Source: Betaproteobacteria bacterium
GTDB taxonomy: Bacteria; Pseudomonadota; Gammaproteobacteria; Burkholderiales; SG8-41
DNA: 32,169 bases
Direction of reading: 5' to 3'
NCBI GenBank assembly: GCA_016868035.1
Contig: VGID01000045.1
Span: 1-32,169, forward strand
Position 1 is the first letter of the stretch; each line of letters begins with the position of its first letter. The notes under the pieces were generated by a model, which saw only the letters and a list, made by a program, of their open reading frames with translations, was not told where the DNA came from and searched no databases. A program made the position numbers and the translations under genes. This document shows, piece by piece, positions 1-8,319 of this stretch.

Positions 1-114
1 CGTTGCATCAGAGCCTATTCCCACCAATCCCAACGCCCCAGGAGGTGAACCAGCGATTGAACCTGCATTAGCTCTACGCTAGACTTAAAACTCTCACTGC
101 AACTGGATCAGGAT

Positions 115-312
115 TCAACGCAGGTCAGAATCGTTGTATTGGTCGACCACTCGCCAACGCTCGGCGAAGCGTTCGGCCTGTGCAACGGACATACCGCGAC
201 CCTCGTCCCGCAGCGCCGCCTCATAAGCCGCGCGTGCTACCCCAACCTTAAGATTGGCGTACGCTGCAAGAGCAAGTTCGGCTTGTTGAGAATAAAGTGC
301 GGCCTTAGTCAT
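115..312 (-). pseudogene. N-terminal stub of a lipase-like protein (tentative)
   Basis: A 65-residue reading frame whose ATG overlaps the TGA of the upstream 192-aa gene (ATGA at 309-312), so it is probably translationally coupled. The sequence, with AELALAAYANL near the start and ERWRVVDQYND near the end, resembles the first 60 or so residues of large lipase-like or calcium-binding secreted proteins of betaproteobacteria, as I recall them. Those proteins run for several hundred residues; here a TGA stops the frame right after the WRVVDQYN block. The remaining 114 bases to the window edge carry further stops in the same frame, then an open stretch in that frame, which fits a decayed gene. It could instead be a genuine short protein. 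The family assignment is from memory. Confidence 0.4.
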
Positions 313-887
313 TTTAGATTTTTCGCTATCAGGAATATCGACGTTTCAAGGCTCCCTTCGGCTTCGCCTATAGAGGGGCAACTAAACGAAGACCCGTGCC
401 ACGGCCCTGGAAGATCTCCCCCACCCCGGCCGTACCTGACCGACTCTCCCAAGACCTTTCCATCGCTGCGTCGCACGAGCACCGTGCTTGCTCTTTGCAA
501 TGACGGGTTCCCGGTCCGCAAATACCGGATTTCGGTTTCAAAGTAATAATCATCGGATGGCTTAGCGTGCCGTTTGTTCGGAACACCGACGTTTCCCCAC
601 TTATCGAACCTCTCCGCTGGTAACTTCACCTGCTCGTAAACCTTCACGCCTCCATCTTGCTTGCACAGGCGATTCACCTCCATGTCGTAGTAGATCGTCC
701 GGCCACCGGCGTACCAGAAGGACGCGCCGAACCATAACGCACCAATGAAGAGCGCGATCGCGTCGCGCGTGCGCGGGCTACCGCCTTCCTTAACCCGCCA
801 GCGGCACCACGTTCTCCACAGCAATAAGGTCAGGAAGACCCATACCGCCGCGACAAAAAACAGGTAAAGCGCGCTCACGCCGCCCAC
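309..887 (-). CDS. Hypothetical membrane-anchored protein, partner of the downstream lipase-like gene
   Basis: 192 residues. Two hydrophobic stretches, about residues 5-24 and 42-62, suggest two N-terminal membrane helices, followed by a soluble domain of about 130 residues. That domain contains LCKQDGGVKVYEQVKLP, EIRYLRTGNP and a glycine-rich GRGGGDLPGPWHGSSF block. Similar hypothetical proteins occur in betaproteobacteria next to lipase-like or RTX genes; no function is established that I know of. The gene is coupled by a 4-nt ATGA overlap to the downstream stub, so the two were probably made together. The topology suggests that the soluble domain is exposed on one face of the inner membrane; which face cannot be read from the sequence. 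Confidence 0.6.
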   Translation of the reverse strand: MGGVSALYLFFVAAVWVFLTLLLWRTWCRWRVKEGGSPRTRDAIALFIGALWFGASFWYAGGRTIYYDMEVNRLCKQDGGVKVYEQVKLPAERFDKWGNVGVPNKRHAKPSDDYYFETEIRYLRTGNPSLQRASTVLVRRSDGKVLGESVRYGRGGGDLPGPWHGSSFSCPSIGEAEGSLETSIFLIAKNLK

Positions 888-926
888 CTGAATTCGTGAC
901 CGGTTTGATCCATAGTCCGGGCTACG

Positions 927-1565
927 CTAGGCCTTCGCCCCAGCGAACACCCCTATCGGGAAATCCGAAGGAAGGTTGCGCTGCGGCACCGTGACGTGCC
1001 GGTTCCCGGAAAGCCGTTCGGACGGCTCGCAAAAGGAGGCGCGGTAAGCGGCCCGCCGCTCGGCGTCGTTCGCGCCGAGCTTGAGGTACGCGCGGTGGTC
1101 GCGAACGACGGGATCCTCGCTGCCATCGGCGTGCCAGCGATAGCTCGACCAGGGGTATTCGCCAGCGCTGGCGGCGAGTCCCGCAGTCACGGGTTGCAAT
1201 TCGATCCGGCGATAACAGGTGAGCAGATCGCGCGCGCCGCCGTTCAGTCCGGAGATGGACCATTTCCCCCAGACCGGATCGTTGCGCTGGTGGATGTACT
1301 TCGCGTATTCGATGTAGTGCCCGCCGACGCAGCGCATCATCATGGCCAGCCCGTCTTCGCTTTCCGGGCTCGCGAGCAGGTGCACGGCGTCCGGCATGAG
1401 CGCGTAGGCGTGGATCGCGCACCGCGAGCGCCCGGCTCCTTCCTTCAGGCAGTCGAGATATACGAGGTAATCGTCCCCGACGAGAAAGCACGAAGACTCG
1501 TGCTTCGCCCGCTGAATCACGTAGCGGGGCTCTTCCGTCGCTCTGACCGAAATCGCGTGCGGCAT
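927..1565 (-). CDS. REP-associated tyrosine transposase (RAYT)-like protein with altered HUH motif
   Basis: 212 residues, full length for the Y1_Tnp/RAYT family (single-strand DNA transposases of the IS200 type, linked to REP palindromes). Family blocks are present in order: PRYVIQRAKHESSCF (about 13-27), HAYALMPDAVHLLA (52-65), HYIEYAKYIHQR (83-94) and LLTCYRRIELQPVTAGL ending in YPWSSYR. The usual MPNHVHLL motif reads MPDAVHLL, so the first metal-binding histidine of HUH is alanine 60 while His62 remains. Tyrosines 84, 87 and 90 lie where the catalytic tyrosine is expected. The usual GTLWEGRYK block is replaced by DPVWGKWSIS. The frame is intact, which suggests a repurposed rather than decaying protein, but catalysis is doubtful. 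No terminal repeats of an IS were seen. Confidence 0.75.
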   Translation of the reverse strand: MPHAISVRATEEPRYVIQRAKHESSCFLVGDDYLVYLDCLKEGAGRSRCAIHAYALMPDAVHLLASPESEDGLAMMMRCVGGHYIEYAKYIHQRNDPVWGKWSISGLNGGARDLLTCYRRIELQPVTAGLAASAGEYPWSSYRWHADGSEDPVVRDHRAYLKLGANDAERRAAYRASFCEPSERLSGNRHVTVPQRNLPSDFPIGVFAGAKA

Positions 1566-1629
1566 AGTGCACCCCCTTGATCCGATACCGCATTACGGAG
1601 GCAAGACCTGCACCCGTTTCCCCTTTTCC

Positions 1630-2862
1630 CTACCCTGTCCCCGTGCGCTGCGTCGCTCTGCCCGAAAACCCGTCCGCAGCCGAGATCAGCCGGTCCACCA
1701 TGGAAGCGATCTGCCGGCCCGGGCTGAAATCGCGATAGCGCGCCGCGAACTGCTGCGCGCTTGACGTGTATTGCTTCTCCTCGATCATTTGCCGCACGGC
1801 AGCAGCGTAGTCCGGCGCCTCGGTGGCGGACTCCGCGATCTGTCCGGCCCCGAGCCGCGTGACGTTGCGCGCGACGAGAAACTGCTCGAGGTGCCGCGGA
1901 AACATGTACAACGGCACGCCGCCAAGCAGCAGCGACGCGGTGGTGCCGTGCCCCCCGTTGGTGATCGCAAGATGGCACTGGGTGACAATCTGCTCGAGCG
2001 TGAGCGGTCGCTGCACGAACCGGAAGCGCTCGCCTTGCAGCTTTTTCACGAGTTCTTCCCGTATTCCCGGGATGAACCAGCAATAGCCGTGGTCCGTCTC
2101 CCGCAGCTGGGCAAGAACGGTTTCCAGGTTCGGCGTGTTCGCCCGGACATAGCCGTAGATTCTTGCCGCCTCGCTGCGCGGCCACGATACCTCGGCCCCA
2201 TGCTCTTCCGGCACCATGGGGCCCCAGTAGGTCCCCGCGCTGCGCCCCTCGTAATGATCCAGCTCGGAAAAAGTGCACAGGAAGTCCTGCTCGACGGAAA
2301 GCAGGTCGCGCAGATTTTCCAGCCCGGACCCGCCCGTTTCGAGCAGGACCTGGTTCATGGTGTCTACGACCCTTTGCTCGCTCTGCAGGAGGCGCTCCCG
2401 CGGCACGTTGAGCCAGGGCCGCATGCTCGGCAACGGCACGGTGCGCGGTGGCGAGCAGAAGCCCACGCCGAAGATCGCGCGGTAGGCTTCAGTGCCGCGC
2501 GCGGCAAGCAGCGCCGCCGGCGCATGTGCAAACAGGATCGCATCCGGTGCCGCAAGACGATAGAGCTCGCGCCAGGCCTTGACCGCGGTCGTGAGCGCCG
2601 GGCGGTCGCAGAATCCGCTGCGCTCGAGAATGTCGGCGTAATTGAGCGGCGCCTCGCGCGAACCGGTGCTGTCTCCGCGCATGAGCGGCGCCTGCACGAA
2701 ACGCAGGCCTTCGTGCCCGAGGAACTGATCGGCATGCTGCAGGCTGCGCAACGCGCAGATCACATCGTGGCCGCGGGCCGTGAGCGCCTTTGCGAGAACG
2801 GCAAGGCTCGCGACGTGCCCGATGTTGCCTCCCAACTCCCATACGCAGAGGATCCGTGCCAT
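1630..2862 (-). CDS. GT1-family glycosyltransferase (UDP-glycosyltransferase fold)
   Basis: 410 residues, typical for GT-B fold transferases of the MGT/UGT type that move a sugar from a nucleotide donor to a lipid, carotenoid or secondary-metabolite acceptor. The N-terminal half starts with WELGGNIGHVASLAVLAKAL, the acceptor-side glycine/histidine motif. The C-terminal half has the nucleotide-sugar motif with TQCHLAITNGGHGTT, then GGVPLYMFPRHLEQFLVARN, where the HGT and late Glu-Gln positions match the family. There is no signal peptide, so it should be cytoplasmic. It starts 17 nt after the stop of the ABC exporter gene on the same strand, so both are probably one transcript; the product might be exported by, or made alongside the substrate of, that exporter. 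The acceptor cannot be predicted. Confidence 0.8.
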   Translation of the reverse strand: MARILCVWELGGNIGHVASLAVLAKALTARGHDVICALRSLQHADQFLGHEGLRFVQAPLMRGDSTGSREAPLNYADILERSGFCDRPALTTAVKAWRELYRLAAPDAILFAHAPAALLAARGTEAYRAIFGVGFCSPPRTVPLPSMRPWLNVPRERLLQSEQRVVDTMNQVLLETGGSGLENLRDLLSVEQDFLCTFSELDHYEGRSAGTYWGPMVPEEHGAEVSWPRSEAARIYGYVRANTPNLETVLAQLRETDHGYCWFIPGIREELVKKLQGERFRFVQRPLTLEQIVTQCHLAITNGGHGTTASLLLGGVPLYMFPRHLEQFLVARNVTRLGAGQIAESATEAPDYAAAVRQMIEEKQYTSSAQQFAARYRDFSPGRQIASMVDRLISAADGFSGRATQRTGTG

Positions 2863-2879
2863 GGCAGCTCCTGTTGTTT

Positions 2880-5144
2880 CTACTTCGTTGCTGTACTCGA
2901 CGGGTTCCGCCCGTCGGGCACGGTTTCCGCACGCTCGTCGCGACCCAGCGTGATCACGTCATCCACCTGCAGTCCGTCCGGCAGACGGTGGGCGATGAAG
3001 ATCATCGTCACCCGCCTCCGGAGGCGGTTCACTGTTGCCGCGAAACGTTCCGCTGTCGGTGGATCGAGACTGCTCGTCGCCTCGTCGAAGATCAGCACCC
3101 GCGGGCGCTTGAGCAGCGCGCGGGCGATCGCGATGCGCTGCTTCTGCCCGCCGGAGAGTCCCGCCCCGTGCTCCCCGATGGCCGTCTGGTAGCCTTCGGG
3201 CAGGCGCTCGATGTCTTCGTGGATCTCGGCGAGACGGCACGCGTGCACGATTTGCTCGAACGTCGCGTGCGGACAGGCAAGCAGAAGGTTGTCGTAGATC
3301 GTGCCGCTGAAGAGCACCGTTTCCTGCAACACGACGCCGAAGTTCTGCCTGAGCTCGTTCGCGGACAGGTGCCGTATGTCGGCGCCGTCGAGCAGGATCG
3401 CACCGTCGCAGGGAAGGTAGAAACCCTGCAGCAATCTCGCCAGCGTGCTCTTCCCGCTCCCCGAAGGACCCATCACGGCGACGCAGCTGCCTGCCTTGAT
3501 CGAAAGGTTGAAATCACGCAGCAGGTACGGCCGGGTCTCCCCGTAGCGGAAGCTCAAGCCACGGATATCCATCGCCGCCTCGCCGCTGCCCGCCCGCGCC
3601 GGCACGAGCCGGTGCGGCTCGGCCGGCGCGTTCATGATGTCCGCGAGACGCTTCACCGCGATGTTCGCCTGCTGGAACTGCTGCCACAGCCCCACGAGGT
3701 GCAGCATCGGCTGCGAGAGGCGCGCGGCAAACATCTGGAACGCAACCAGCATGCCGATCGTGAAGTCCCGCGCCTCCATGACCATCCAGGCGCCGATACA
3801 AAGAATCGCCACGATCATCGCCTGCTCCAGCGCTCCGGCGGCGACGTTGTAGGAGTTGGCAAGCCGCCGAGTATCGAACCCCGCCTTGAGGTAGGCCGCC
3901 AGATAGTCGCCGTAGCGGGCCTGCAGCTGCGGCTCCATCTGGAGCGATTTGACGGTTTCCATGCCGGACACGTACTCGGTGAGAAAGGCCTGATTGCGCG
4001 CGCCGAGCAGGAACTGCCGGTTGAGGCGCTCGCGCAAGAGAGGGGTCACGGCGAGGCTCAATGCCGCGATCGCTGCCAGCACAGCGACCGTGATGAGCGT
4101 GAGCCCGGCACTGTAGTAGAGCATGATCGCGAGAAAGATCAGCAGAAACGGCACGTCCAGGACCAGCATCACCGCCGCGCTGGAGAGAAATTCGCGTATT
4201 GTCTCCACGCCCTGCACCCTCGCAACCAGCACGCCGGTCGCCCGGTGCTCGAAGTAGCGCGGAGGAAGCCGGAACAGGTGCTCGAAGACCTGCGCTCCCA
4301 GCACCGCGTCAATGCGATTGCCGGTGTGCAGCACGAGATACTGGCGCACCCAGCTCATCACCGCCGTAAAAGCGAGGAACACGGCAAGCGCGATGCCGAT
4401 GACCGTCAGGGTCGAGAACGTGCGATGCACGATGACCTTGTCGATCACGACCTGGGTGAAGATCGGCGTTGCCAGCGCCATCAACTGAATCGCGGCCGAG
4501 GCGATCAATACGTCGCGCCAGACGCGGCGGTGCTTCAGCAACTCGGGGACGAACCAGCCGAAGCCGAACCGCGGCGTGCCTTGCGTGGACGCATCCCCTT
4601 CCGGTCCACGCGATTCGGGAACGAACAGCAGGACCTGTCCGGAGTAACGTCTGCCGAACTCCTCGAGCGTCGCGGTGAGAGCCTGACGCCCGTTCTCCTC
4701 AATAAACACGACGCGGCCGCCGTCGCAACCGGCGACGAGAGCAAGCCCGCACGCGCCAGCGCGCCCCTCCTCGTTCCCATGCGCCTCACCGGCGCTTTCT
4801 CCGTCCGCGCCAGCACCGGCCAGCACCGCGATGTAGGGCGTGGGCAACTTCGGGAGCTGCTCGAGTGTTGCGGCGCGCAGCCCGCTCTTCAGCCCCAGCG
4901 CTTGCGCGGCACGCTGCAAAGAGAGCAGGCTGTACGGTGGTGGAAACTGCTGCAGCGCCAGGTCGGGCGCAAACGGAATACGATGAAGGTGGCAGATGCC
5001 CTGCAACCCCCAGACAAACGTTCCTGCGGAAACCAGTGCTTCGGTTGCCAGAAACGCCCCCCTGTCTTTCCGGACGGCAGCCGTCTCCGCGGCGCGCCGT
5101 GTCCCGGCGTCCGCCGGAACGTTTAAGGTCGAATTGTGCCTCAA
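2880..5144 (-). CDS. HlyB-like type I secretion ABC transporter (permease-ATPase fusion)
   Basis: 754 residues. Order: N-terminal C39-peptidase-like domain (about 45-175), six-helix exporter membrane domain (about 205-480), ATPase (about 525-735). The C39-like part lacks the Q-x3-D/E-C-G catalytic block, so it is a degenerate docking domain as in HlyB rather than a leader peptidase. ATPase motifs are complete: Walker A GPSGSGKST (559-567), signature LSGGQKQR (663-670), Walker B VLIFDE (683-688) and the switch histidine in FIAHR (719). The C-terminal tail is unusual and short. Expected partners, an HlyD adaptor and a TolC-like channel, are absent nearby; downstream are a glycosyltransferase and, beyond a transposase relative, a lipase-like stub that could be a remnant of its substrate. 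Substrate unknown. Confidence 0.85.
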   Translation of the reverse strand: MRHNSTLNVPADAGTRRAAETAAVRKDRGAFLATEALVSAGTFVWGLQGICHLHRIPFAPDLALQQFPPPYSLLSLQRAAQALGLKSGLRAATLEQLPKLPTPYIAVLAGAGADGESAGEAHGNEEGRAGACGLALVAGCDGGRVVFIEENGRQALTATLEEFGRRYSGQVLLFVPESRGPEGDASTQGTPRFGFGWFVPELLKHRRVWRDVLIASAAIQLMALATPIFTQVVIDKVIVHRTFSTLTVIGIALAVFLAFTAVMSWVRQYLVLHTGNRIDAVLGAQVFEHLFRLPPRYFEHRATGVLVARVQGVETIREFLSSAAVMLVLDVPFLLIFLAIMLYYSAGLTLITVAVLAAIAALSLAVTPLLRERLNRQFLLGARNQAFLTEYVSGMETVKSLQMEPQLQARYGDYLAAYLKAGFDTRRLANSYNVAAGALEQAMIVAILCIGAWMVMEARDFTIGMLVAFQMFAARLSQPMLHLVGLWQQFQQANIAVKRLADIMNAPAEPHRLVPARAGSGEAAMDIRGLSFRYGETRPYLLRDFNLSIKAGSCVAVMGPSGSGKSTLARLLQGFYLPCDGAILLDGADIRHLSANELRQNFGVVLQETVLFSGTIYDNLLLACPHATFEQIVHACRLAEIHEDIERLPEGYQTAIGEHGAGLSGGQKQRIAIARALLKRPRVLIFDEATSSLDPPTAERFAATVNRLRRRVTMIFIAHRLPDGLQVDDVITLGRDERAETVPDGRNPSSTATK

Positions 5145-5437
5145 CTAAAGTTATCCACAGTGCCTATTTGTTATTTCATATCATGGCATTACAGCACAAA
5201 AAACCTCTCAAACTGATAGCTTTCGGGCGGCGTGACGCATTTCACCGCGGAAATGCGCGCAACTTTTTTTGAAACGCGCACGCGTTCCCCACCGCGATGC
5301 CTGCGCAAGCCTCTGCGAAGTAGCGTTCCGCTCTTCGACGAGTGCCGCGGTAACGATTTTGCGTGCGCGAGGTTTTTGGATACCATTCGGCGCGGCGGCG
5401 CAGCTTTGAAATCGCCGCGACGACACCATCACACCCG
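5145..5437. promoter_or_regulatory. Divergent intergenic region between the ABC exporter and ygfZ
   Basis: About 290 bp separate the divergent genes. The exporter-proximal part (about 5150-5215) is clearly AT-richer than the surroundings and probably holds the exporter promoter; I could not fix convincing boxes. On the ygfZ side a possible sigma70 pair is TTGCGT at 5359-5364 and TACCAT at 5381-5386 with a 16-bp spacer, about 50 bp before the ygfZ start. No ORF with family resemblance lies here. Confidence 0.35.
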
Positions 5438-6385
5438 ATGAGCAGCTCCGCTTCCGAAAACCAGCCGCAGTTGCGCGTTTGCGACCTGACCCGGGCGGGA
5501 CTGATCCGTGTTTCGGGCGCGGACGCACGCGCATTTCTGCACGGCCAGCTGAGTTGCGAGGTGAACGCGCTCGCGCCCGACCGCAGCACCTATGGGGCCT
5601 ATTGCACGGCAAAGGGCCGTGTGCTCGCGAGCTTCCTGCTGTGGCGCTCCGGCGAGGATTTCTTCCTGCAGCTTCCCCTGCCCCTCGTCGAGCCGATCCG
5701 CAAGCGGCTCGCCGCCTACGTGCTGCGCTCGAAGGTCACGCTTGCCGACGCCTCCGCGGACTGGACTTGCATCGGGATCGCCGGCGCGGCAGCGGAACTC
5801 GTGCAGCACGCGGCGGGCCGGGGGCCGCGGGCAATACATGAGGTCGCCATCGTCCCCGATGCAATGGTGTTGCGCCTGCCGCCGGACCGCTACGAGATCG
5901 TCGCGACGCGGAAGAAAGCGCCCGCGATCGTGGAGGCTCTGACCCACGGCGCACGGTCGCTCGATCCGGAGTACTGGGAATGGCTCGAGATCCGCGCCGG
6001 CATTCCGGTCATCACGACCGCAACGCAGGAGGAGTTCGTGCCGCAGATGGTGAACCTCGATCTGATCGGGGGCGTGAGCTTCACCAAGGGCTGTTACCCG
6101 GGCCAGGAGATCGTCGCGCGCACGCACCATCTCGGGCGCGTCAAGCAGCGCATGTACCTCGCCCACGTCGCGGGTGAGGAGCGCCCCGGGCCCGGGGACA
6201 AGCTCTACAGCCCCGACCTGGGCGAGCAGGCGAGCGGAACGATCGTCAACGCCGCGCGGGCGCCCGACGGCGGCCACGACGTGCTCGCGGTCATCCAGAT
6301 TGCAAGCGCCGAGAGCGGCAACGTGCACTGGAAGGCGCTCGACGGTCCGGTCCTGCAGCGCCAGCTGCTCCCCTACCCGCTCTGA
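5438..6385 (+). CDS. ygfZ: YgfZ/GcvT-like folate-binding protein
   Basis: 315 residues from the ATG at 5438; an in-frame ATG 75 nt upstream would add 25 residues unlike the family. YgfZ binds tetrahydrofolate and helps maturation or repair of certain iron-sulfur enzymes, such as the tRNA-methylthiolating MiaB. The hallmark KGCYPGQE lies at 217-224, with the conserved Cys219, preceded by the NLDLIGGVSF block. The N-terminal segment with SGADARAFLHGQLSCEV and YCTAKGRVLASF matches the GcvT-like fold. Cytoplasmic. A DUF4936 gene follows after 34 nt and may share its transcript. Identification is firm because the signature is specific. Confidence 0.93.
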   Translation: MSSSASENQPQLRVCDLTRAGLIRVSGADARAFLHGQLSCEVNALAPDRSTYGAYCTAKGRVLASFLLWRSGEDFFLQLPLPLVEPIRKRLAAYVLRSKVTLADASADWTCIGIAGAAAELVQHAAGRGPRAIHEVAIVPDAMVLRLPPDRYEIVATRKKAPAIVEALTHGARSLDPEYWEWLEIRAGIPVITTATQEEFVPQMVNLDLIGGVSFTKGCYPGQEIVARTHHLGRVKQRMYLAHVAGEERPGPGDKLYSPDLGEQASGTIVNAARAPDGGHDVLAVIQIASAESGNVHWKALDGPVLQRQLLPYPL

Positions 6386-6419
6386 CCCCCGCTCGCGAGT
6401 GGGTTTAGAATCGTTGGCT

Positions 6420-6701
6420 ATGTTCTCCTACTACGTCTATTACCGCGTGGACGCGAACCGGGCGGCCGAATGCGGGTCCCGGGTCCGTGAGCTGCTCGGC
6501 GCGATGCGCCGGGCGACGGGCGTCCAGGGCCGGCTCATGAAGAAGCGCGGAGAGCCCAATCTGTGGATGGAAGTCTACGAGGGCGTTGCCGACGACGCGA
6601 AATTCGAATGGGAGCTCGCCGAGGCCGTCGCGCGCCTCAAGATTCAGGAATGCCTGATGTCCGGTACCCCGCGGCACATCGAGTGCTTCGAGAATCCGTG
6701 A
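6420..6701 (+). CDS. DUF4936 family protein
   Basis: 93 residues, starting at the ATG at 6420, 34 nt after ygfZ. The pattern FSYYVYYRVD, then LLGAMRRATGVQGRLMKKRGEPNLWMEVYEGV, and a short C-terminal CFENP matches the small betaproteobacterial DUF4936 family, whose function is unknown. In related genomes, as I recall, it also sits near ygfZ and an NRDE gene, so this looks like ancestral order. The fold predicted from the alternation is a ferredoxin-like alpha/beta domain, which is inference. Its TGA stop is part of the first unit of a 7-bp repeat array. Confidence 0.75.
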   Translation: MFSYYVYYRVDANRAAECGSRVRELLGAMRRATGVQGRLMKKRGEPNLWMEVYEGVADDAKFEWELAEAVARLKIQECLMSGTPRHIECFENP

Positions 6702-6797
6702 ATGGTGAACAGTGATCGGTGAACGGAAAAGTCCGCGCTGTTTGCCTGCGCCGTTCTGCATGTCACCGTTTACCGTTCACCGTCTACCGTTCACCGG
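6698..6797. repeat. Inverted heptamer array A
   Basis: Left arm 6698-6726 reads as 7-bp units GTGAATG, GTGAACA, GTGATCG, GTGAACG; right arm 6763-6797 reads as the complement series CACCGTT, TACCGTT, CACCGTC, TACCGTT, CACCGG. A central spacer of about 36 bp separates them, so RNA could form a long hairpin. The stop of the upstream gene lies inside the first unit, and the next gene starts 4 bp after the last one. Confidence 0.85.
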
Positions 6798-6800
6798 TTT

Positions 6801-7604
6801 ATGTGCCTGATCCTCCTCGCCTGGCGCGCACATCCCGAGTTTCCACTGGTATTCGCCGGCAACCGCGACGAGGCGTACGCGCGGCCGAGCGCCGCCGCCG
6901 ATTTCTGGAACGACGAGCCGCGCATTTTTGGCGGGCGCGACCTCGAGCAGGGCGGCACCTGGCTCGGGCTGACCCTCTCGGGCCGCATCGCCGCCGTGAC
7001 CAACTACCGCGACGGGGTATCCGCCAGGAACGCACCGCGCTCGCGTGGCGAGTTGGTCGCGGGTTTCCTGCGCGGGACGGAAGAGCCCCGCGCCTACCTG
7101 CAGCGGGCCGCGCGGCATGACCCCAAGTACGGCGGCTACACGCTGATCGCGGGCGGGCCCGAGCAACTTTACTGGCACTCGAACCGCGGTACGGGCGTCG
7201 CGAAAATCGCTGCCGGCGTGCACGGGCTGAGCAACCATCTGCTCGATACCCCGTGGCCCAAGGTCGCGCACGGCAAGGAGCGCGTCGCGGCGCTGCTCGG
7301 GGCGGGCGAAGGCGAGCTCACGCGGAGCCTGTTCGCCATCCTCGCCGATCGCACGGTCGCCCCGGACGCCGAGCTGCCCGATACGCGCGTGGGCATCCAG
7401 CGCGAGCGCGAGCTCTCGCCTTCCTTCGTTGCCGGTGAGCGCTACGGCACGCGCGCCTGCACCGTGCTGCTCGTGAACCGCGCGGGGGAAGTGATGTTCG
7501 AGGAACGCGCGTTTGGCGCACAAGGGGCGCCGGGAGACACGGTAACCCGCCGCTTCAAGCTCGATACGCGCGGCGCCCCGGGAGACGCGAGAATCCCCGG
7601 TTAG
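6801..7604 (+). CDS. NRDE/TANGO2 family protein
   Basis: 267 residues, the normal size for the NRDE (TANGO2-like) family. The N-terminus is MCLILLAW with the conserved Cys2, the family signature GNRDEAYARP lies at 20-29, followed by GGRDLEQGGTWLGL and the VTNYRD block. Members are predicted to have an N-terminal-nucleophile hydrolase-like fold; the mammalian homologue affects lipid and heme handling, while the bacterial role is unsettled. No signal peptide, so cytoplasmic. It lies just after a repeat array, leaving almost no leader, and its stop overlaps that of the convergent GNAT gene by 4 nt. Confidence 0.88.
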   Translation: MCLILLAWRAHPEFPLVFAGNRDEAYARPSAAADFWNDEPRIFGGRDLEQGGTWLGLTLSGRIAAVTNYRDGVSARNAPRSRGELVAGFLRGTEEPRAYLQRAARHDPKYGGYTLIAGGPEQLYWHSNRGTGVAKIAAGVHGLSNHLLDTPWPKVAHGKERVAALLGAGEGELTRSLFAILADRTVAPDAELPDTRVGIQRERELSPSFVAGERYGTRACTVLLVNRAGEVMFEERAFGAQGAPGDTVTRRFKLDTRGAPGDARIPG

Positions 7605-8059
7605 CGCGCCTGCGCCTTGATCGGCCGCGACATCACCACGTGGGGGATCCCGGCCTCCATGAACTCCCCGCCCTGGACGGCGAAGCCGTGGCGGGCATAG
7701 AAGCCGATCGCGTGCGTCTGCGCGTGCAGCTGCACCTGGGCGAAACCGCTCGCGCGCGCCGAATCGACCAGGGCCTTCAGCACCGCGCTGCCCACGCCCC
7801 GGCCGCGCCAGGTCTTGAGCACCGCCATGCGACCGATATGGCCGTCGGGCAGCAGGCGCCCGGTGCCGATCGGGACTCCGTCGGGGGCGAGCGCGACGAC
7901 GTGATGCGAGCGCCCGTCGAGATCGTCCCATTCCAGCTCTTCCGGCACCCCCTGCTCCTTGACGAACACCTGGTAGCGGATCGCCCGCAGCGCCTTCCGG
8001 TCGGCGTCCCAGTCGGCCGCGCGGACGGTATAGGAAGGCTGTAGGGTCACGGGGAACAT
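7601..8059 (-). CDS. GNAT family N-acetyltransferase
   Basis: 152 residues from the ATG at 8059; a longer frame to 8092 would run into a repeat. The order is typical of the GNAT fold: RYQVFVKEQGVPEELEWDDLD (ElaA/YjcF-like N-terminal block), strand 4 with GHIGRMAVL, the acetyl-CoA pyrophosphate loop RGRGVGSAVL (85-94), and the C-terminal FYARHGFAVQGGEF block, which is common in this subgroup. It would transfer an acetyl group from acetyl-CoA to an amine; the substrate is unknown. Cytoplasmic. Its end overlaps that of the convergent NRDE gene, so the transcripts may interfere. Confidence 0.88.
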   Translation of the reverse strand: MFPVTLQPSYTVRAADWDADRKALRAIRYQVFVKEQGVPEELEWDDLDGRSHHVVALAPDGVPIGTGRLLPDGHIGRMAVLKTWRGRGVGSAVLKALVDSARASGFAQVQLHAQTHAIGFYARHGFAVQGGEFMEAGIPHVVMSRPIKAQAR

Positions 8060-8075
8060 TATAATTACCGTTAAA

Positions 8076-8144
8076 GCGGACGCCCCGAGCACCGCTTTAA
8101 CTGCACGCGTTCGAGCGGACGGTAGCCCCGCCGCTCAACGCGCC
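8076..8144. repeat. Interspersed repeat copy 1
   Basis: Starts GCGGACGCCCC and ends GCCGCTCAACGCG. About 70 bp, with a second copy at 8211-8284. The shared core includes CCGCTTT, ACTGC and GCGTTCGA, each with one or two differences. Confidence 0.7.
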
Positions 8145-8210
8145 CATAAGCAGTATCGACCAATGAACCACTGCCTCGGGCAAATGAGAATGAGCTACGC
8201 TGTCGAAGTG

Positions 8211-8284
8211 GCGGACGCCCCAGGCGCCGCTTTGACTGCGTGCGTTCGAACGGACGGAAGGACTTTCTGCCGCTCAACGCCGGC
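8211..8284. repeat. Interspersed repeat copy 2
   Basis: Same orientation and layout as the copy at 8076-8144, with a few substitutions and a small insertion (GGAAGGACTTTC in place of GGTAGCCCC). Both lie between the divergent GNAT and aldolase genes. The spacing of 135 bp suggests a local duplication or two insertions of one element. Confidence 0.7.
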
Positions 8285-8319
8285 AATCGTGATGAAATGA
8301 GAGCCCGGATTTCAGTGCG

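Noticed and set aside
2790-5126. A 778-residue plus-strand ORF
   Set aside because: It is antisense to the ABC exporter, is rich in Arg, His and Gln without domains, and results from high GC at third positions of the real gene.
6698-6797. CRISPR-like array
   Set aside because: Units are 7 bp without spacers and the two halves are inverted; no cas genes are present.
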